Assembly (NCBI GenBank): GCA_903813345.2
Contig: CAIIXF020000001.1
Coordinates: 7,445,098-7,509,097, forward strand
Direction of reading: 5' to 3'
Length of the DNA: 64,000 nt
Source of the DNA: Owenia fusiformis
Lineage: Eukaryota > Annelida > Polychaeta > Sabellida > Oweniidae
Under the pieces are notes generated by a model. It did not search any database. It was not told the DNA's origin and saw nothing but the letters and a program-made list of their open reading frames with translations. The translations under genes were made by a program, and so were the position numbers. Each line of letters begins with the position of its first letter. Position 1 is the stretch's first letter. Below, one piece after another: positions 1 to 15,200 of this stretch.

Positions 1-907
1 AATGGTGTACCCATGTTGAGTCAATGCACCCTTGCTAGAATCCTCATTTTCTCAGAACTCAGGTTGATTGAGTCTCAACAAGTAGATTCATGTGGGATAG
101 TATTGCTCGAATCCATTTTCAAAAGCAAAAATAGGGGTTCTTAAACAGGACATTAGGTTTGCTTTTCGGAACTTTTTGTTGGTACTATTGGGTTTGTTGC
201 CCTATTTGATAGTATGATGACCTATGTTTGGATATCTTGTTTAACCTCAGGTGTATTTCCAATAATAGTCTATAATCACTGCTGAACAGTAAAATAACTG
301 GAATATAAGAAAATGCAAAATATCTGATTCATTCTTTGTCAAATTACAAACAAATATTTCAATTATAATTTGTTTAGTAAACAATTTATTATAAATTATG
401 ATATGTATAATTCATCATGTTTTTAGCATGATCATATTTATCAGCATTATAAAACAGCATACACTAATAGTATACAGGTACCCTTAAGTTGATTACCCAT
501 TCCCAAATACTTGTACATGTACAATGCAACTTTAAAAATAAAAAATATTCTATAAGCTTTAATTGGGACTTTGAGTACTTATTATTCCAGTGGAATGTGT
601 AAATTGATGAACAACATGTGCAAATTCGAAGTGTGCTATCACATTACTTGATAATGTAGACAGTACATACTACCATTATATCACAACATCTGTACAATAC
701 TGAGCCACATGGGTGGTATTCATGCCCTGATGATACTATGAGCAACTCATGGATTGATTGGGATGTTGTTACGACAAATGCAGATGCAGCATTGGCAGAT
801 TTCAATGATATAATGGCATTGCATTATTCTTTACGAATCACATGTTCTCGTTACATGAATATCACAATTTGAAACTTATACTGTAGTCTGAACACATGAG
901 TATGAAT

Positions 908-994
908 AGTCTTGACTCAAGCCCTGATGACCCTGGTTTAAATTTCATCGCAAGGTAAGATGGATAGGGGGGTCCTCGGACTTGATGCAAGAGT
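908..994. repeat. AGTCTTG...CAAGACT short inverted-repeat element, copy 1
   Basis: Starts AGTCTTGACTCAAG and ends CTTGATGCAAGAGT, with a GGGGGGTCC motif before the right end. It is one of a small family (also 17601-17722, 41954-42053 and a half copy near 38411-38425). Confidence 0.55.
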
Positions 995-1281
995 ATGAAT
1001 TGCAAAAATGACAATTAACTATTATTAGAAATCTGAGAGAAAGTACAAAGTTTTAAAATAATTGTACTCTTAAATCTTATAGTCATAGATAATCATTTAC
1101 TTAAACAGTGAACTGTATATAATATTTATTTTTACTTATTCATGAGTGTAAATTCTTTGTTATAATAAAATATCACATTAAAAATATCTAACAAATGGAA
1201 AACAATATGCCAAAAACCATACAGAGCACTACATACTGTATATTGCCTATTTGGAATCCTGTAATTTAACTAAAATGTGCC

Positions 1282-1799
1282 AGTACTAGTTTAATATCTA
1301 AATACATTCTCTGCTGGTTTAATATCTCAATACATTCTAGTACTGGTTGAATATCTCAATACATTCTAGTACTGGTTTAATATCTCAACACATTCTAGTA
1401 CTGGTTTAATATCTCAATACATTCTAGTACTGGTTTAATATCTCAATACATTCTAGTACTGGTTTAATATCTCAATACATTCAAGTACTGGTTGAATATC
1501 TCAATACATTCTAGTACTGGTTTAATATCTCAATACATTCAAGTACTAGTTTAATATCTCAATACATTCTAGTACTGGTTTAATATCTCAATACATTCAA
1601 GTACTGGTTTAATATCTCAATACATTCAAGTACTGGTTGAATATCTCAATACATTCTAGTACTGGTTTAATATCTCAATACATTCTAGTACTGGTTTAAT
1701 ATCTCAATACATTCAAGTACTGGTTTAATATCTCAATACATTCAAGTACTGGTTGAATATCTCAATACATTCTAGTACTGGTTTAATATCTCAATACAC
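1282..1799. repeat. 29-bp minisatellite, about 18 copies
   Basis: Tandem array of a 29-bp unit (core ACTGGTTTAATATCTC then AATACATTC and TAGT or AAGT). The first unit is a shortened, diverged variant; later units are nearly identical. A CTAG/CAAG variant alternates irregularly at the unit junction, a sign of internal unit-block duplication. It lies about 0.7 kb past the FBXL7 stop codon. Confidence 0.97.
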
Positions 1800-2473
1800 T
1801 TTGGAATGTTAGAATGGAATTTGGCAATCATATTAAAACCCAAATTGCCATATCCAAAAAACCATCTAATCACTGCAAATCTGCTGACCTACTCCTATGC
1901 ATAATAATATTATATTTGTAGATCTGCATATTTATGATTTAACAAATGGACATTAGTAGGTAAATAGTATAAGCATTAGCAAAATATTAGTATAAATATA
2001 TGCTTTATACAACTGTATAAATAAATATGCAACTAACTAAAAGTTGAGATTGTCCTTGACTGCTGTTTTATGCCTACCTATGCCCTGGGACCCATTGCAA
2101 AATTTTTCCTATCAGGATGTGGCCACAAGTGCTGGCCTGTTGGATAATATTCAGCAGATTTTTATACTGACGAGCTGAATATTTGTTTTTTAAATTTGGT
2201 TACATTTTGAAGGATTAACTGAAAATGTAACAACTTTAAAGACAGTCAAAAATTATTTTAAGTGTGAAAAGAAAGAAACACTTTCTCCAAATATGTTAAG
2301 CTGGATCCTTACGGAAAATTTTTCAATGAATACTATTGATATATGCACTGATATACCATTTATGGGTATCTAGTGCCGACCCTTTGAATTATGATAGACA
2401 ATTATAGTAAATAAATAATAAATTCAATGCAGCGTTTCTGAAATGGGTCCCAGATCTACATTGAGGTTTGTTG

Positions 2474-3204
2474 TCAATAAAAGCCAGGATTTGTGTGCTC
2501 TATGATACATTTTTTACAATGTTTTTTCACTGCTTTATAAGCATCTACAGTAACATGACAGTCCTGTATGTTCAACTGCTGTAAACCTTTGCAGGTTTTA
2601 GCAATGGCTAAGATTCCATCGTTTGTTATGGCATCGCATGATTTCAAACTGAGTTTCCTCAAATGACTGCAGAAGTTTGCTAGTATATGTAGTCCTTCAT
2701 CTGTAATGTCACATTTGCCGACATCGAGAGATTTTAATCTTGTACAATTCTGAGCAAGTAAATCAAGGCTATCATCCGATACAGCTTCGCAACCACGTAC
2801 ATTCAAATAACGCAGCTTTTTGCAATGTTTTGCGATATATTTTATGCCAACGTCTGAGACTTTATCACATTTAGCCACACTGAGATACCTGAGGTTATTC
2901 TCCAACTTTGAGAGTTCCCTCATTCCAAAGTCAGTAATTTTCCTGCAATCACTCACACTGAATTCACGGAGATTTGAACAATAACTAGCGACATATTGAA
3001 TTCCTAAATCTGTGATGCGAACACAACGTCGTAAATATAAATGCTGTATTTTAGTGCAATGTGATGCTATGATTTGCAATCCAGCATCTTCAAGGTCATA
3101 ACAGTCTGTCATATCAAGATGGCGTAGGAAGATCTGGCGGCCATTTTGTGTTGTTTGCATTGCAGCTTCAGGAGTAAGGCTGATACATGTGATACTACTG
3201 CACC
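2474..3204 (-). CDS. FBXL7: FBXL7 last coding exon (LRR repeats and C-terminus)
   Basis: This exon encodes about 243 residues from GCSSITCISL to the C-terminal IIEHTNPGFY and stop. Six or more Cys-containing LRRs are visible, each with an LxxLxLxxC(xx)ITDxG core, for example LYLRRCVRITDLG, LNVRGCEAVSDD and LDVGKCDITDEG. The 3' splice site at 3205-3207 follows a T-rich tract on the minus strand. The first two bases complete a glycine codon begun in the previous exon (phase 1). The downstream side, toward position 1, is 3'UTR or intergenic; I could not place the polyadenylation site. Confidence 0.93.
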
Positions 3205-6200
3205 CTGAAATTAAAATAATACAAATTTTAAGTGTACTGATAAATAATAGAACTTCCAAACATATGAAGAAACGGTTCACTTGGAATATTCCTATATATG
3301 TATTGCACATGGTGAATAATATTGTATCTCAGAATGAAAATGAGCACCTCAAAATTTATCCAGAATGTCAGAAAAATAATCAGTTTTACATTTTTAAACC
3401 ATGACATTGCAAATCAATCTATCAAGCGGTTTGTCTGAAAATGCACAGACAATAAACTGATAAAAGAAAGACAACACCCGCCACTTTTTCCAATTAACCA
3501 CTTGCAAGTAAAGAGCATGAACGCTAAGACATAATCAGTATAATGTGCAGCGTATAAAACTTACCTTGGAGATTGAGATATTCCAGGTTGACACACCTGG
3601 ACACCACTTCAAATATTGCCCTATTGCTAATTGTGGTGCAGCCCTGGAGCTCCAGATGCCTCAGTTCAACACAACGTTTGGCGATATAGTGTAGTCCCTT
3701 ATCTGTTAATTTATCACAGCCATTGAGCACAATCTTTTCTACCATGACACACACTGTTGGTGTATCATAGCTCAGTCTTTTAGTGAGCGATCTTAGAGCT
3801 TTATCTATTGGTAGCTCAACATTTGATAGCTTTATTGTTTTCCATAAAGATGGCTCCCATGCCAGGTTATACCAGCGTCTATTGACTAAAGAGCATCTGC
3901 TTAGTTCATCTGAAGACAAATTGGCAAATATTTTGACTATAACATCATCAGGTAAGCGATCAAATTGTGAATGCCTACTGCGTTTTTTCTTTACACCTGA
4001 CCTGATCATTCTCTCAGTGTCCTCCAGGTCTGCATCGTAAATATCACCATATTGGGCTGAATGAATGTCAGGGTAAACCACTTGTGTGGCGTAGGGGGTT
4101 GCGTAGGCAGGAGGCTCATGGTAGCCATGATTCTTGCTATTTGATGCCTGCCCTACACGAGGGTCAAGTCTATATTGCTGCGGGGCTCGTTCATGATGAC
4201 TGTTATCATATATATAATATTCATGTCCTTGGTCTGTATATTCAACATAATCATGCTGAGCATGAGCCTCTCTTTCTGCTCGATCTCGCTCACGACGATG
4301 CTTCTGAGATTTCCCGGCTGAGATTTTAGCGTAATCTGGTGTATATTCCTCTGGAGGTTCCTGGTCTTGGAATGATGTCAGAGGGGGGTAGGAGGGGGGT
4401 GCATCAGAAACAACACCTGAACTAGAGTCGTGATAAGACTGGTCTAATGTCTGGATACCATCTGAAAATACAGGGAAATAAGCATTTAGAAATATTCCTC
4501 ATTACCATGGAGTTACCTGTAAAACCTGTAAAGTGGAACATCTCTACATCCCCAAAATGCAATCTGATTTTCGACGCCGTTTCGGGTCATTTCGGCACCA
4601 AATGGACTGACTAGTCCGGCGCCAAATTTTGGTGTCGGAACAGCGCCGTTTTTTTCGATGTCGAATCGACACCAAATTATATTGGCTGTGTAATAGGAAC
4701 CCATCCAGAAGTAGGACACTTTTGAATTGAAAAGCTGCAAACTTGTTATTGTTTGTCATTCCCAGTAGTTTTTATTTTATGTCATAGTAAAGAATCATAA
4801 AATAAACAGGGAGAGAGTCAGTGATAAATGGCTCATTCTGAGGCTTTGCCTTTTAACCTAGTTTAATAACTATAATGTGATATTTGAAGTTTCAATTTTC
4901 TAATCGATAGAAATGCTAAACATATATTGAACAGCATAATATAACTGCACTTAACATTCAACTTTCTCAAAAAGAATTTAAAAAAAAAAGTTCATTGGCA
5001 TTTTCTTTTTATTGTGTCACACATACAGGAAAAATAACAAGTTAAATAAGCAAATAAAGATAGAAAGAACGATAATTGCAACTTCATCTCCAAGTGTTTA
5101 TTGTTGAAATAGCACAATTGGTTTTGTCTGTATTTACATTAGCCTAGATTCAACTTCTCTATGACGTAGAAACACTTTTTCAATGTTGCCCTCGGGCATA
5201 CAAACTGTATGAAGACACAGTATATTAGAACTTATCTACTACCCCCTGAAAATGATAAATAAAAAGATTGAATAAAAGTATAAACATAGATTGAATTCTA
5301 ATTGAGAATTTTGCTTAACATCGCTTTTTTACAATCTAGTATATTACAGGTGGTATAAAACATTATACAATAGGTCACAGGTGTTACTTTATCAAGTTTT
5401 TATTCCAAGCATTGTCAAAAATTGTGTTTTATGTATATAACAAGAAGCCTATGAATGATTACTAAAGCTTAGCTTAGACAGTGAACCATATTAAGGAGCA
5501 CAGGACTATTTGAACAAAGCTTTCTGCCTTTTACATTACAGAATAAAGAAATCCCACTATGCAAGTTAAGAATGAAAATGTTCCTATAAGCCCATTGAGA
5601 ATTTCTATTCATTACTGTTCAACAATGTTTGCTTGTAACTGGGAGTGTTTGACTTGGAGCACACTCTCGGACACTGAGATATTTCTCTCTCATTCAGCCC
5701 TTGGTTCAATCTCCATTACTAGTCTATAAAGAGTCAATTTCCTTGCCGAACCCAAACAAAATATCATAAAATTTCTTTTCAAAAAGATAAACCTTGGAAT
5801 CATAAAAAAGATTTGAACTTACATCAAGATCAAAGTAAAATACAATGCAAAATTTGTAGTTTCCAAATAAATATGTAGCAATGTGAATGTTCAACAGTAA
5901 TCGATAAGAGATTTTGGTTAGGCAATATTTAGTTACAATACATACATGACCCTGAGGGATATATTATTACATATCCATCAACCAATAAAGACCAATACTT
6001 GACCTTGTTGGAGGTTCGGCCATTTAGAGAAAATATTATGATATCTAACTGTGATGTCATCTTGAGAAAAAATCCTGGGGAGAACTCTGATATATCATAA
6101 GTTTGTGAATCTGGTAAAAATTAAAATTTTGTATCTTTTTCAAAACACTCCTATGTTTATGATTAATCACGCTAGAAGAGTCTAGTCATCCAGACTAATC

Positions 6201-9200
6201 TTGAAACTGTATATCACACCACATTTACATAAGTCTGTTTGTGTCTGGAAAACATCTTGTTATGGAGGGTGTACAATCAAATGAGCTAAATCTGATTCTA
6301 CTTTTTAAGGATTTTGATTTTGTTACTTTGATAGAAAGCTGAGATATAGTTATGTTGATATTGTTTGAATAAATATATCTTTTATTTTTATATTTCATTG
6401 CAGATATGTAACCATTTTTTATGTTTTTGTCATTTTAAACCCTTAAATTTTCTATTTTCACCATTGAGTGCCTCGTCAAGAAGCTTGTTTATCTCAACTT
6501 ATCAAAAGACTTTTCAGAAAAATAACATAATGTCATATATTTTATCAAATCTATTAGCTTTCCACAAATGATTGTAATATTTCTTTATACTCATTTACAC
6601 ATCAAAATAATGAATACAAAATATAACATTATTTCTTCTAATCTTTAAAACTGTCACAAAATGTATCAATGTACAAAAAATGATGACCATATAAAAGAAA
6701 TATATATGAAATATCTGATCGAATTATCACTTATTTTTAAACACATACATGATATTTATTCATTCTATGTAATAATCTTTGAAAATGAAAAACCTGTTGT
6801 ATGATATTACAAAATTTTGTAACTTTGAAGTTCCCGATACTTTTATTCTGTTATTAATCAGATAACATAGTAACATATCTTCCATTAACACTCAGACATA
6901 CATGCTCTCATTACAGATTTATGTTTTAACTTTATCTTCACGATTAAAAATGGCTGGCCCTTATAAGGTATTATATGACATTCATATTCTTGAATCTGTT
7001 AATGATGTTGACATTTTGAAAAAATTATTTAGTTTTTTTTATTATTTCTTATACTGTCATTTTGCATTGATTTTGTTAAAATTTTACCTTTTCGTGGAAA
7101 TAATTTTAGTTCGTGCCAAGTCATTTCAAATACATGTATACAAAAACTTCAAGGCTGAATCATTAAAATATAGACATGTAGGTTTTCAAGATGAATTCCT
7201 TGTCCCATTTAGAACAATCTTTAGAATTCGTGTCAATGCCATCTTGTCATGTAATGGTTCAATAAACAAGGAACGAATATGATCCAATATATGATTGGTA
7301 GATAAGAATATGACATCATATCTCCACAGATGGTATGGCATGTACAGTGCCACATACAATACATGTACATATGAATGGACATTATCAAATTAAATATTGA
7401 TCTAAAATGAACCTTTTTTAATCAATAAGAACAAACAAAATACCAGTGTGAGAAATTCAACACTCCCTCAGAAAAAAAACTAAAAAACAAACAAAATATT
7501 TTTCTTTGCTAAGAAACCTTTGATACTTGTTGAAAAGAGGAAAAATAACATTTATTTCATAAATTAACTCCTATCTGACAATGTGCCTAAAACGGACCCA
7601 AGTAGATTAAAGTTGCAAAGTTGCTTGGATTGTCTATCATCCTAAAAAATAGGTAAAATACTACATTGCAATACATTATTTAGAAAAAGTTCATACTTTA
7701 GATCCAACACTGTACTTTTGTATTTCAGATAAATTCTTTTTAGGTGCAGTACACCTTTGATTTCTTGTAATTTAGGGAGTTACAGCTATGAACATTTTCT
7801 TTAAATAAGATATCAGAGAAGCAACAAAATACAAGAGGGGCACAAGAGGTTACACATTTGTTAGCCAAACCACAACCAATCCTTTACAATTTTTTGCATC
7901 TAGAATATGTATGTACTTTTTATATAATATTACAGTGTGGTCCTTTGAATGCTAATTTTCTAGGTTTGACAGGCCACACTGCCATACATAATAGTATATT
8001 TGTTAGCTCCATTTTAAATAACATTTGGGAATAAACTTAACATAAGAGAGAATTCCTAAATAAAAAAAATTAATTCATATTAAAAAATACATAATTCACT
8101 GCTTGTTCAAGTTCTGTCTCAAGTCGAAGTAATAAATATGAACTTGAATTTTAGCTTTTAGTCTAAATGTCTTACTACATAGCTTTATTTGTATGAAAAT
8201 ATTATTTCATAACTTAATTAAAGTGTCACAATCAGAATGCAATTAATCTTAAACCATGTAAATTACTAAAAGGATTTAAATCAAACAATTAGTGATTGCA
8301 ATTATACTTGGATTGTCTAAGTCCTCAAGCTTTGGATTCTATACATACATCTAGATTATCTTATGAAACACATTCAGTAAAATCGGTATAATATAAAATA
8401 TCTATGTGAGGATAATATATAATTCATAAAATGTAAGCTGAACAAAACTCATGAATTAATCATGGTTTTATCACACCTATATGTACATGTATAATGTAAC
8501 AACATATCTTACATATGAATGTATACAGAAATAAAATATCCTATTTTGAACAACCAAAAACTTCCAGCGGGAGATTCAAACATTTAAAAACAAACTTGAA
8601 GGCTAGACTCCACAATATCCCGATAAAATACATTATGAATATAATGTTTATTTACCACATGGAACATCTTGAACCATACACCCACTCATGTAAACAAAAA
8701 TGTTATAACACTGTGCAAATGTAGTATGATAATACAGAAAGTCATAATTCTTAACGTTACACTGGCGGATCTATAGATAAATTTGTTTTTGGGCCTAATC
8801 ATAAATAGGCATTTTTCGATAAATTGGGTCTAAATTCTAGAAAAAATTGTTTTTTAAGACCTAATTAGACCTAAATTTTCAAAAAGGTCAATTGTCAACT
8901 GCCAGATTCACCCTTTGGTTATACTGGGTTCTTGTATATATGTTGCCCCTTGTTGATTTCTCATGTATTTTAAGTCGACGAAATACAATACAAGGTAATG
9001 TTTTCATTTTTGATTTTATAAGAACTGCATAAAAGGTGAAATATGGGATTATTTGAACATAAATGTACCTGTTAAACCTGTGTAGAAGTGTGTGAAGATT
9101 GATGTCAGGTTAACAATGAGGATTTTTTAAATCTACATAAAGCAATGGCCACTAAAAGCCTTGAAATAGTTTGTAAACAAATAAAAGGCAAAACCCATCA

Positions 9201-12200
9201 AATATCAAAGCTAAAAGCCAGCACTTCAGAATTTGACAAATGTAAGCAACTTTTCAAAAAACATTTCATGACATCTTGAAAATGTTTGCCCTCTTCAACC
9301 AGGCTTCAGAAAATGTTAATTGATATTCTCAGCATCTACTCGCAGAGAATCAAATATCATGGGCCTCTCTAGCCCCGGGTCAGGGTTACCCTAATTACTC
9401 TAAGGCACCTACCTACATACCTATAATTTCACATGCCCTGGACAAATAAAAGGCTTAAGGCGAAAATTACGACAAAACCACTTGAGACAGAAAACTTCTA
9501 AATATCAATCTTAAATTTCATTTTAAGCAGATTTGGATTCCAAAAATATCATTTACTATTGATTTGTTTTATGAAACAAAAAGGTTCATTTTCACTTATT
9601 AAAAGTAATTTGCAAAATGACATGATTTATTTCGATTAATAACAATGTGTATCACCCAGCATAGATCACTGACTAACACTGATACCTCAGCTCCAAAAGA
9701 ACATGGTTAATGTCTAAGTAGACATTTCAGGCCTCGGGAAAGGATGAATAATACCTCTTTGTAATAACCCATCAACCTAAAGGTGAACATCTCACAAAAA
9801 TATAATATAATGTTCAAGGGTTTGACATTATCTACTAGACTATACATAATATGACAATCTGATTTTTTTGATTTTTTAAAAATTATCTCACCTTTTCAAA
9901 TTTCAATATTTCAACACTTGAAAATGAGCATTCTGATATTTCATCAAAGGCCAGCATGTTTAACAGTAACCAAAACATGAAGATTGGCCAGTCATTCACT
10001 TCTGAAATCTGTACTTTGACACTTTTGCCAAGAAATACCCTCTTAAGAGCAAGACGGTATCCTACTATTTACAAGTGATTAACTTGAAGTGCAAGACTAC
10101 CAGAATATCAAAAATGAATAGACAGAGGAATATCCTTGAAGAATTTCTGATTTATTTACGACTAGTTGCTGGGTGTGAGCCGGAGGGATCCTGCTCTGGA
10201 AAGAAACTAAAAGGAAACCCTATATGCTACCTTGAATATTTCCCCATGGTTAACTTTAATTATGTATTGCTTCCCTAAAGGCTTATCCCAAGCACAATCA
10301 GTAGAGAATGTTTTTGTCAACTTATGCAAACAAACTAAACCTGGTAGTTCTAGGATATAATACATCTTTTCCATAAGTTAATCATAATCAAACTATAGTT
10401 TAACATGCTGAATTTTGTTTATATATTCCAATTGAGGAATACCATTTCTAATAGCTTGATTTCATTTCTTTAAAAGAGGACTTCATCTGCATTTTGCCAA
10501 TTACAAATTTCAACAATGATATTCTACTATGGTTTTTCCATGTCACTGTTCAATACATTTTTATTCAAACTTTATAATTGTAACTTGCATATTTGTATTA
10601 AAATGTCAATGAATTGTATTTTACAATGTATCAAATATCAAATATATATAAGCAGATGGATCAGATGGATGACTTGTAACATTTCCAGCATTATAATTAC
10701 AAAACAGAAGAACAGAATATTCTTCTTTTAATAGTGCAGGCCATTACTTGAAAAAACTCAGAAATCTATATGGAAACTGATGCTGTAATTACAAGATTGG
10801 CACGTAATTTCAATAAAAGCCAATAAATGCTATTCAGACAAAATCTCATTGAATCCGTACATTCCGTATATATGTGGATATTGATTGGTAAAAGTGTCAT
10901 ATTCAATATGGAAGCAGCGCTGATACACGAGCCACTATATATACATCATACATTAAACACATAGCAGATAAACCATATACAAACACTTAACACATTCTGT
11001 AAACGTTTCTTTTGTAAAGTCTAAACATGATGATTGAAACACTAGCCGACTGAAGCACCAGGAAGGTTAGCTTCTCTACCCCCCACCTTTGTTATAATAC
11101 AGAACAACCATTCAGACAATACAGAGGATTACTTTTTATATCTTTACCAATTTTAGGTATATGTGGTCACATTCTTGTGGAATCCATCTCATTTAAGATG
11201 ATCAAAATGCACTTATTTGCCTAGAGGGAAAACCTCAGGTAAAATACAGGTAGCACATTCCTTCGGAAAACTCTATTGCTTGGTAGCGGAATGTTTACGA
11301 GTGTATACTTAAGCTGAACAAGCATATTCAATGTTATAAAACAACCTTACCTATGTCAAACACTTCAGCGATTACATTGTCCCAATCTGTGAGAGAGGAG
11401 CTTTGTTTTGAGGACGAGCCCTGCGACATTTTATTCCTCTGTCGCCACTTTAACATTTATATCCTATCCATGATGGCTGGCTATATGAAATCATCAAATC
11501 CCTTTTGTGTACATTCTAATGCTTAGAATAAGCGTTCAATAACTTACTAGTCACATGACTTGAGGTATTCCAACATCAGCCATTGTACTAGAATTCAGCA
11601 TTTATTTAAATACAAAAGCTCTATAGTTCATTATGACACCATATCATCTGACGTATTTAGCAAATTTGATGTATACTTAAGAGTTCATATTTGCCTTTTC
11701 TGTTGAATCGTCGTGCTTTATTAGCTGTTGGGCAAAATATAAAGTTTTTCTCCTGATACATTGTGTCTCTTAACTTGTTTGATATCTCAGCGGTGCTTGC
11801 AGCTTATCCTTTCTGTAACTCAGTAGTCTAACTCATGTTAACAACTTATTGCTATTTGGAACAGTGATAATTGTCCTAATCATTGAAATAAATGCTTTCA
11901 CGATAAAATTGTACAATTCGCAGTTTGTTAGCACATTAAAACCTTGTAATAATATACAGTAGTTTTGTATTGTTTTCTTCAAGTCAATGTTGTCTTTCCC
12001 TGTGCTCAGTATCAAATAAATGTTTTTTGGTGAATGTGTCTGTTTTTGCAATTCTAATTATTTTGACAAATGTTGAAACTATTTGAAACACTTGTGAAAC
12101 CTCCAGGGGTTAATCTGCCATAATCAGTAACCATAGGATGCACAATCAAGTTGACACCTTCTCTTGTAATTTTTTCTTTCACTTTCACACGCTTAAACAG

Positions 12201-15200
12201 CATGTAATTTTCACAGTTTGAACGATTACCTACGTGAGCAGCATAGCTCTATTACACCTATATAATGATACCCTAACACAGGAGAAGGGTGTATAAATTA
12301 TTATCACCGACAAAAGTTCAATTGAATTTTGCCACTTGTCCTTAAACTGTTTACATGTTGCTATTTGTTCAACAGCTCAACATGATGTTAATCGTAACTC
12401 ATCTCAAAAAAATAAAATAAAGCGCCAAAATGTCTAGCATTTCCAATTTACGTTTAATTTACAATGCGTAAATACTATATTTACATTTGCTAGGTACAAT
12501 CACGACCCGAATGATTTGTTCTGAGTATCCCTGATAGTATTGACTCCAATAATGATGTAATTATATGGTAGGTACATCCAAACAATAAAACTTGGATCAC
12601 TTGGATCAGATGTAATTATCTCATTGATGACATGATGCAATGTAATCCTCTTAGATGTAAGCCAAACATAAGTATCTCTTTACTTATAATCTACCCTTTC
12701 TTTATTTTTCGGAAACTCCTAAGAATCATTCCTCTCAATTCTAATTGTCTCAAATATATATATAACTTAAAGGATGACTTCTTTACAGTTCCTGTGAATA
12801 TAATTCCATATTTTCTTCACATTATTTCTTTCAAGAAAAATCCTAACATTAATGTTGATATCTTTTGCAAGAGATCAGGTAGATATTTCACTCGGGTAAA
12901 CAAACATATAAGCTCGTTAGCATTCCAGGTATGTCAGCCAGGCAAGCTGGACCTCCCTGAGTCTCATTCACTCACCGTGTCTAATCTTCAAACAAAAGTA
13001 CCTAATACTCATAAGATGAAATATATTTTCATTTCATCAGATTACGTAAATATGAGATTATCACGTAAGGGTTTGTTACATCAGTTGAGCATTCATTGAG
13101 CCTTGAAGTATGTCACTAATCCTTGATGCTTCCTGTTGTATTTGGCTTTGCCCCATCCCTACTTCCTAAATCCAGCAATATCTCGAATGAATAGCTGAAA
13201 AGCTATCCCAAATGATTTTTTCAATACTACATGTTTTAATATTCTACAACTGAATCAAAAGAGAAACGGTAAAAAGAATTTTCATGTTTTTCTTTGTGCA
13301 TCTTTGAGATTCTAACTATTGTGATATGAATATTTTCATTTCATCTTCTTATAAATACAATCAGTATATCGATTTGCTCTAGCTACCTATTATTTCAAAA
13401 CTGATCTTTCACACCTAGCATCTGATTTCCTTTTCTTGTTTCCTTTGAACATACGATCTTGTATGATTAGTTTCTATTAGTTTCTATTATTTGCAAATTC
13501 TCTCATTGAAGCGTCATGTGTCATTCCACCTCATGAACAAAGGTAATTATAATTCCTAATAACCGACTGATTTGATTAAAAAGTTAAAAGGACACAGACA
13601 TATGAGAAAAAACAGCCACATGGGATCATATTTCACCATTCACAGTATTCGCTATAACATGTTGATTAATGGTATCACATCTCTCAGGTGAACAGTATAC
13701 ATTTTGATTGATTACACCGATATACAAGATTATTTCGTGTCTATTAAAAAAGTATTCCTTTTTTCATAAAATGTTTAGTTTTTCCGGACCATCAAACATA
13801 AAGTCCAGTGAGCTAGTTTCAAAACATGTTGTGACATTTGTAAAGATATAAAGTTGTTGCATCTTAGTTAGCTGAACGATTTTACCTTTGAAATCATGTG
13901 ATGAAGTTAACATATAAATATGGTAACTTAAATAAGAAGGGTTACCATGGTGATAAACAGCAATATAGTGGTTCCAGGAGTATAAATTATAATACAGATG
14001 TATCCATTATATTTTGTACAAAAAGCAAATGTTAAGTTTTATTTGTTTACCAAATTCAGATTATAATTTTTCAATAATTTTCATATCTAATTCAGATAAA
14101 ATGACTTATGATCATGACAGAGAATTATTTTGTTAAATTTAAATTCTAATTACAAAATCTAAGTTGATTATACATGCTGTCAAGTTACAATATTGATTTC
14201 AGTTTTTGCAATATAACTGACAGATGAATGGTATAAAGATAATAATGGCATGTATTATGCATATATAATATAGCATAAAATACTAGTATGGAACAAAATT
14301 TCCTGAAATTAAATTGAAAAAAAGAATCTATATAACATTTAAACCTATTTTAGTTAGTTTACATCAGTTGTAAAAGATATAAAGAGTCTAGTCATGATTT
14401 TCACACGTCAGACGGTTATAACACATATTAATGTATTTTTTATTTCTAATTTGTAGCATGTTTTTTATAAACGAGTCTATAAAAAAATATTGCTCCCATG
14501 AACAAACACAAAGGAACAAACTTCGCAGGGAGTTGAAGTCTGGCAAAATTATTTATTCCATTATTTTGACACATTAAAACTATTGTAAAGGCACTAAAAA
14601 ACAAGAGTCCTGTGGTTTTATACTGAATGAAACTAATGTGAAATCATTATTGATTTCACACTAAAAAGTTAGATATAAGTGCCAACTTGAATGTTATCAG
14701 AAAGACTGACATTTCAAATATGTTGGTTTTCCAACTTTCACACCAATGGCATTCATTTAAAACACTGACCATTTTATTAATTAAGTTGGAATATTGGTAT
14801 TTTTACTTGCCCCTCCTGCAAGTTGTAAGAACTGTTTATTGAAATGCTAATAAACAGAAATAGTTTTAACAATGCAGCGCGTGTTAATTACTGGCACAAT
14901 TTGTAATTAAAAATTCTTGATTGATACTTCGGTAAATATGCATTTCGCTATTTCTTTTTCACCACTAAAAAAGTATTGAATATATTTCGAACCACATATT
15001 GGTTATCCAAGCTCATAATGTAATATGCCTATCTAATTTTTTCCTTCTAATTATACGATATTAGGAAAATAACAATATCGATATATAATACAGAATTAGT
15101 AATATTTTCTTGATATGGATTATTCTACACCCCATATCAAAACCATCAGAAATAACACACTCACATGGCTGCGATAAGCAGTTAGCATTTCCCCGATTAA

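Larger units (their letters stand above)
1..2473. other. Region downstream of FBXL7, no gene seen
   Basis: AT-rich sequence with the 29-bp minisatellite and one short inverted-repeat element. Part of it must be FBXL7 3'UTR. No open frame with recognisable content on either strand. Confidence 0.7.

Noticed and set aside
1282-1799. CRISPR array
   Set aside because: Units are contiguous with no unique spacers; this is a minisatellite in a eukaryotic genome.
5640-5760. tRNA-like or SINE fragment (GGTTCAATCTCC)
   Set aside because: Only a B-box-like string; no A-box at tRNA spacing and no stem pairing.
6902-7282. 126-codon plus-strand frame with hydrophobic stretch
   Set aside because: Phe/Leu/Ile-rich because of T-rich DNA; no recognisable family or conserved motif.
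12632-13099. 155-codon plus-strand open frame
   Set aside because: Composition is that of translated AT-rich intron; no domain, signal or splice context, and it lies inside an FBXL7 intron.
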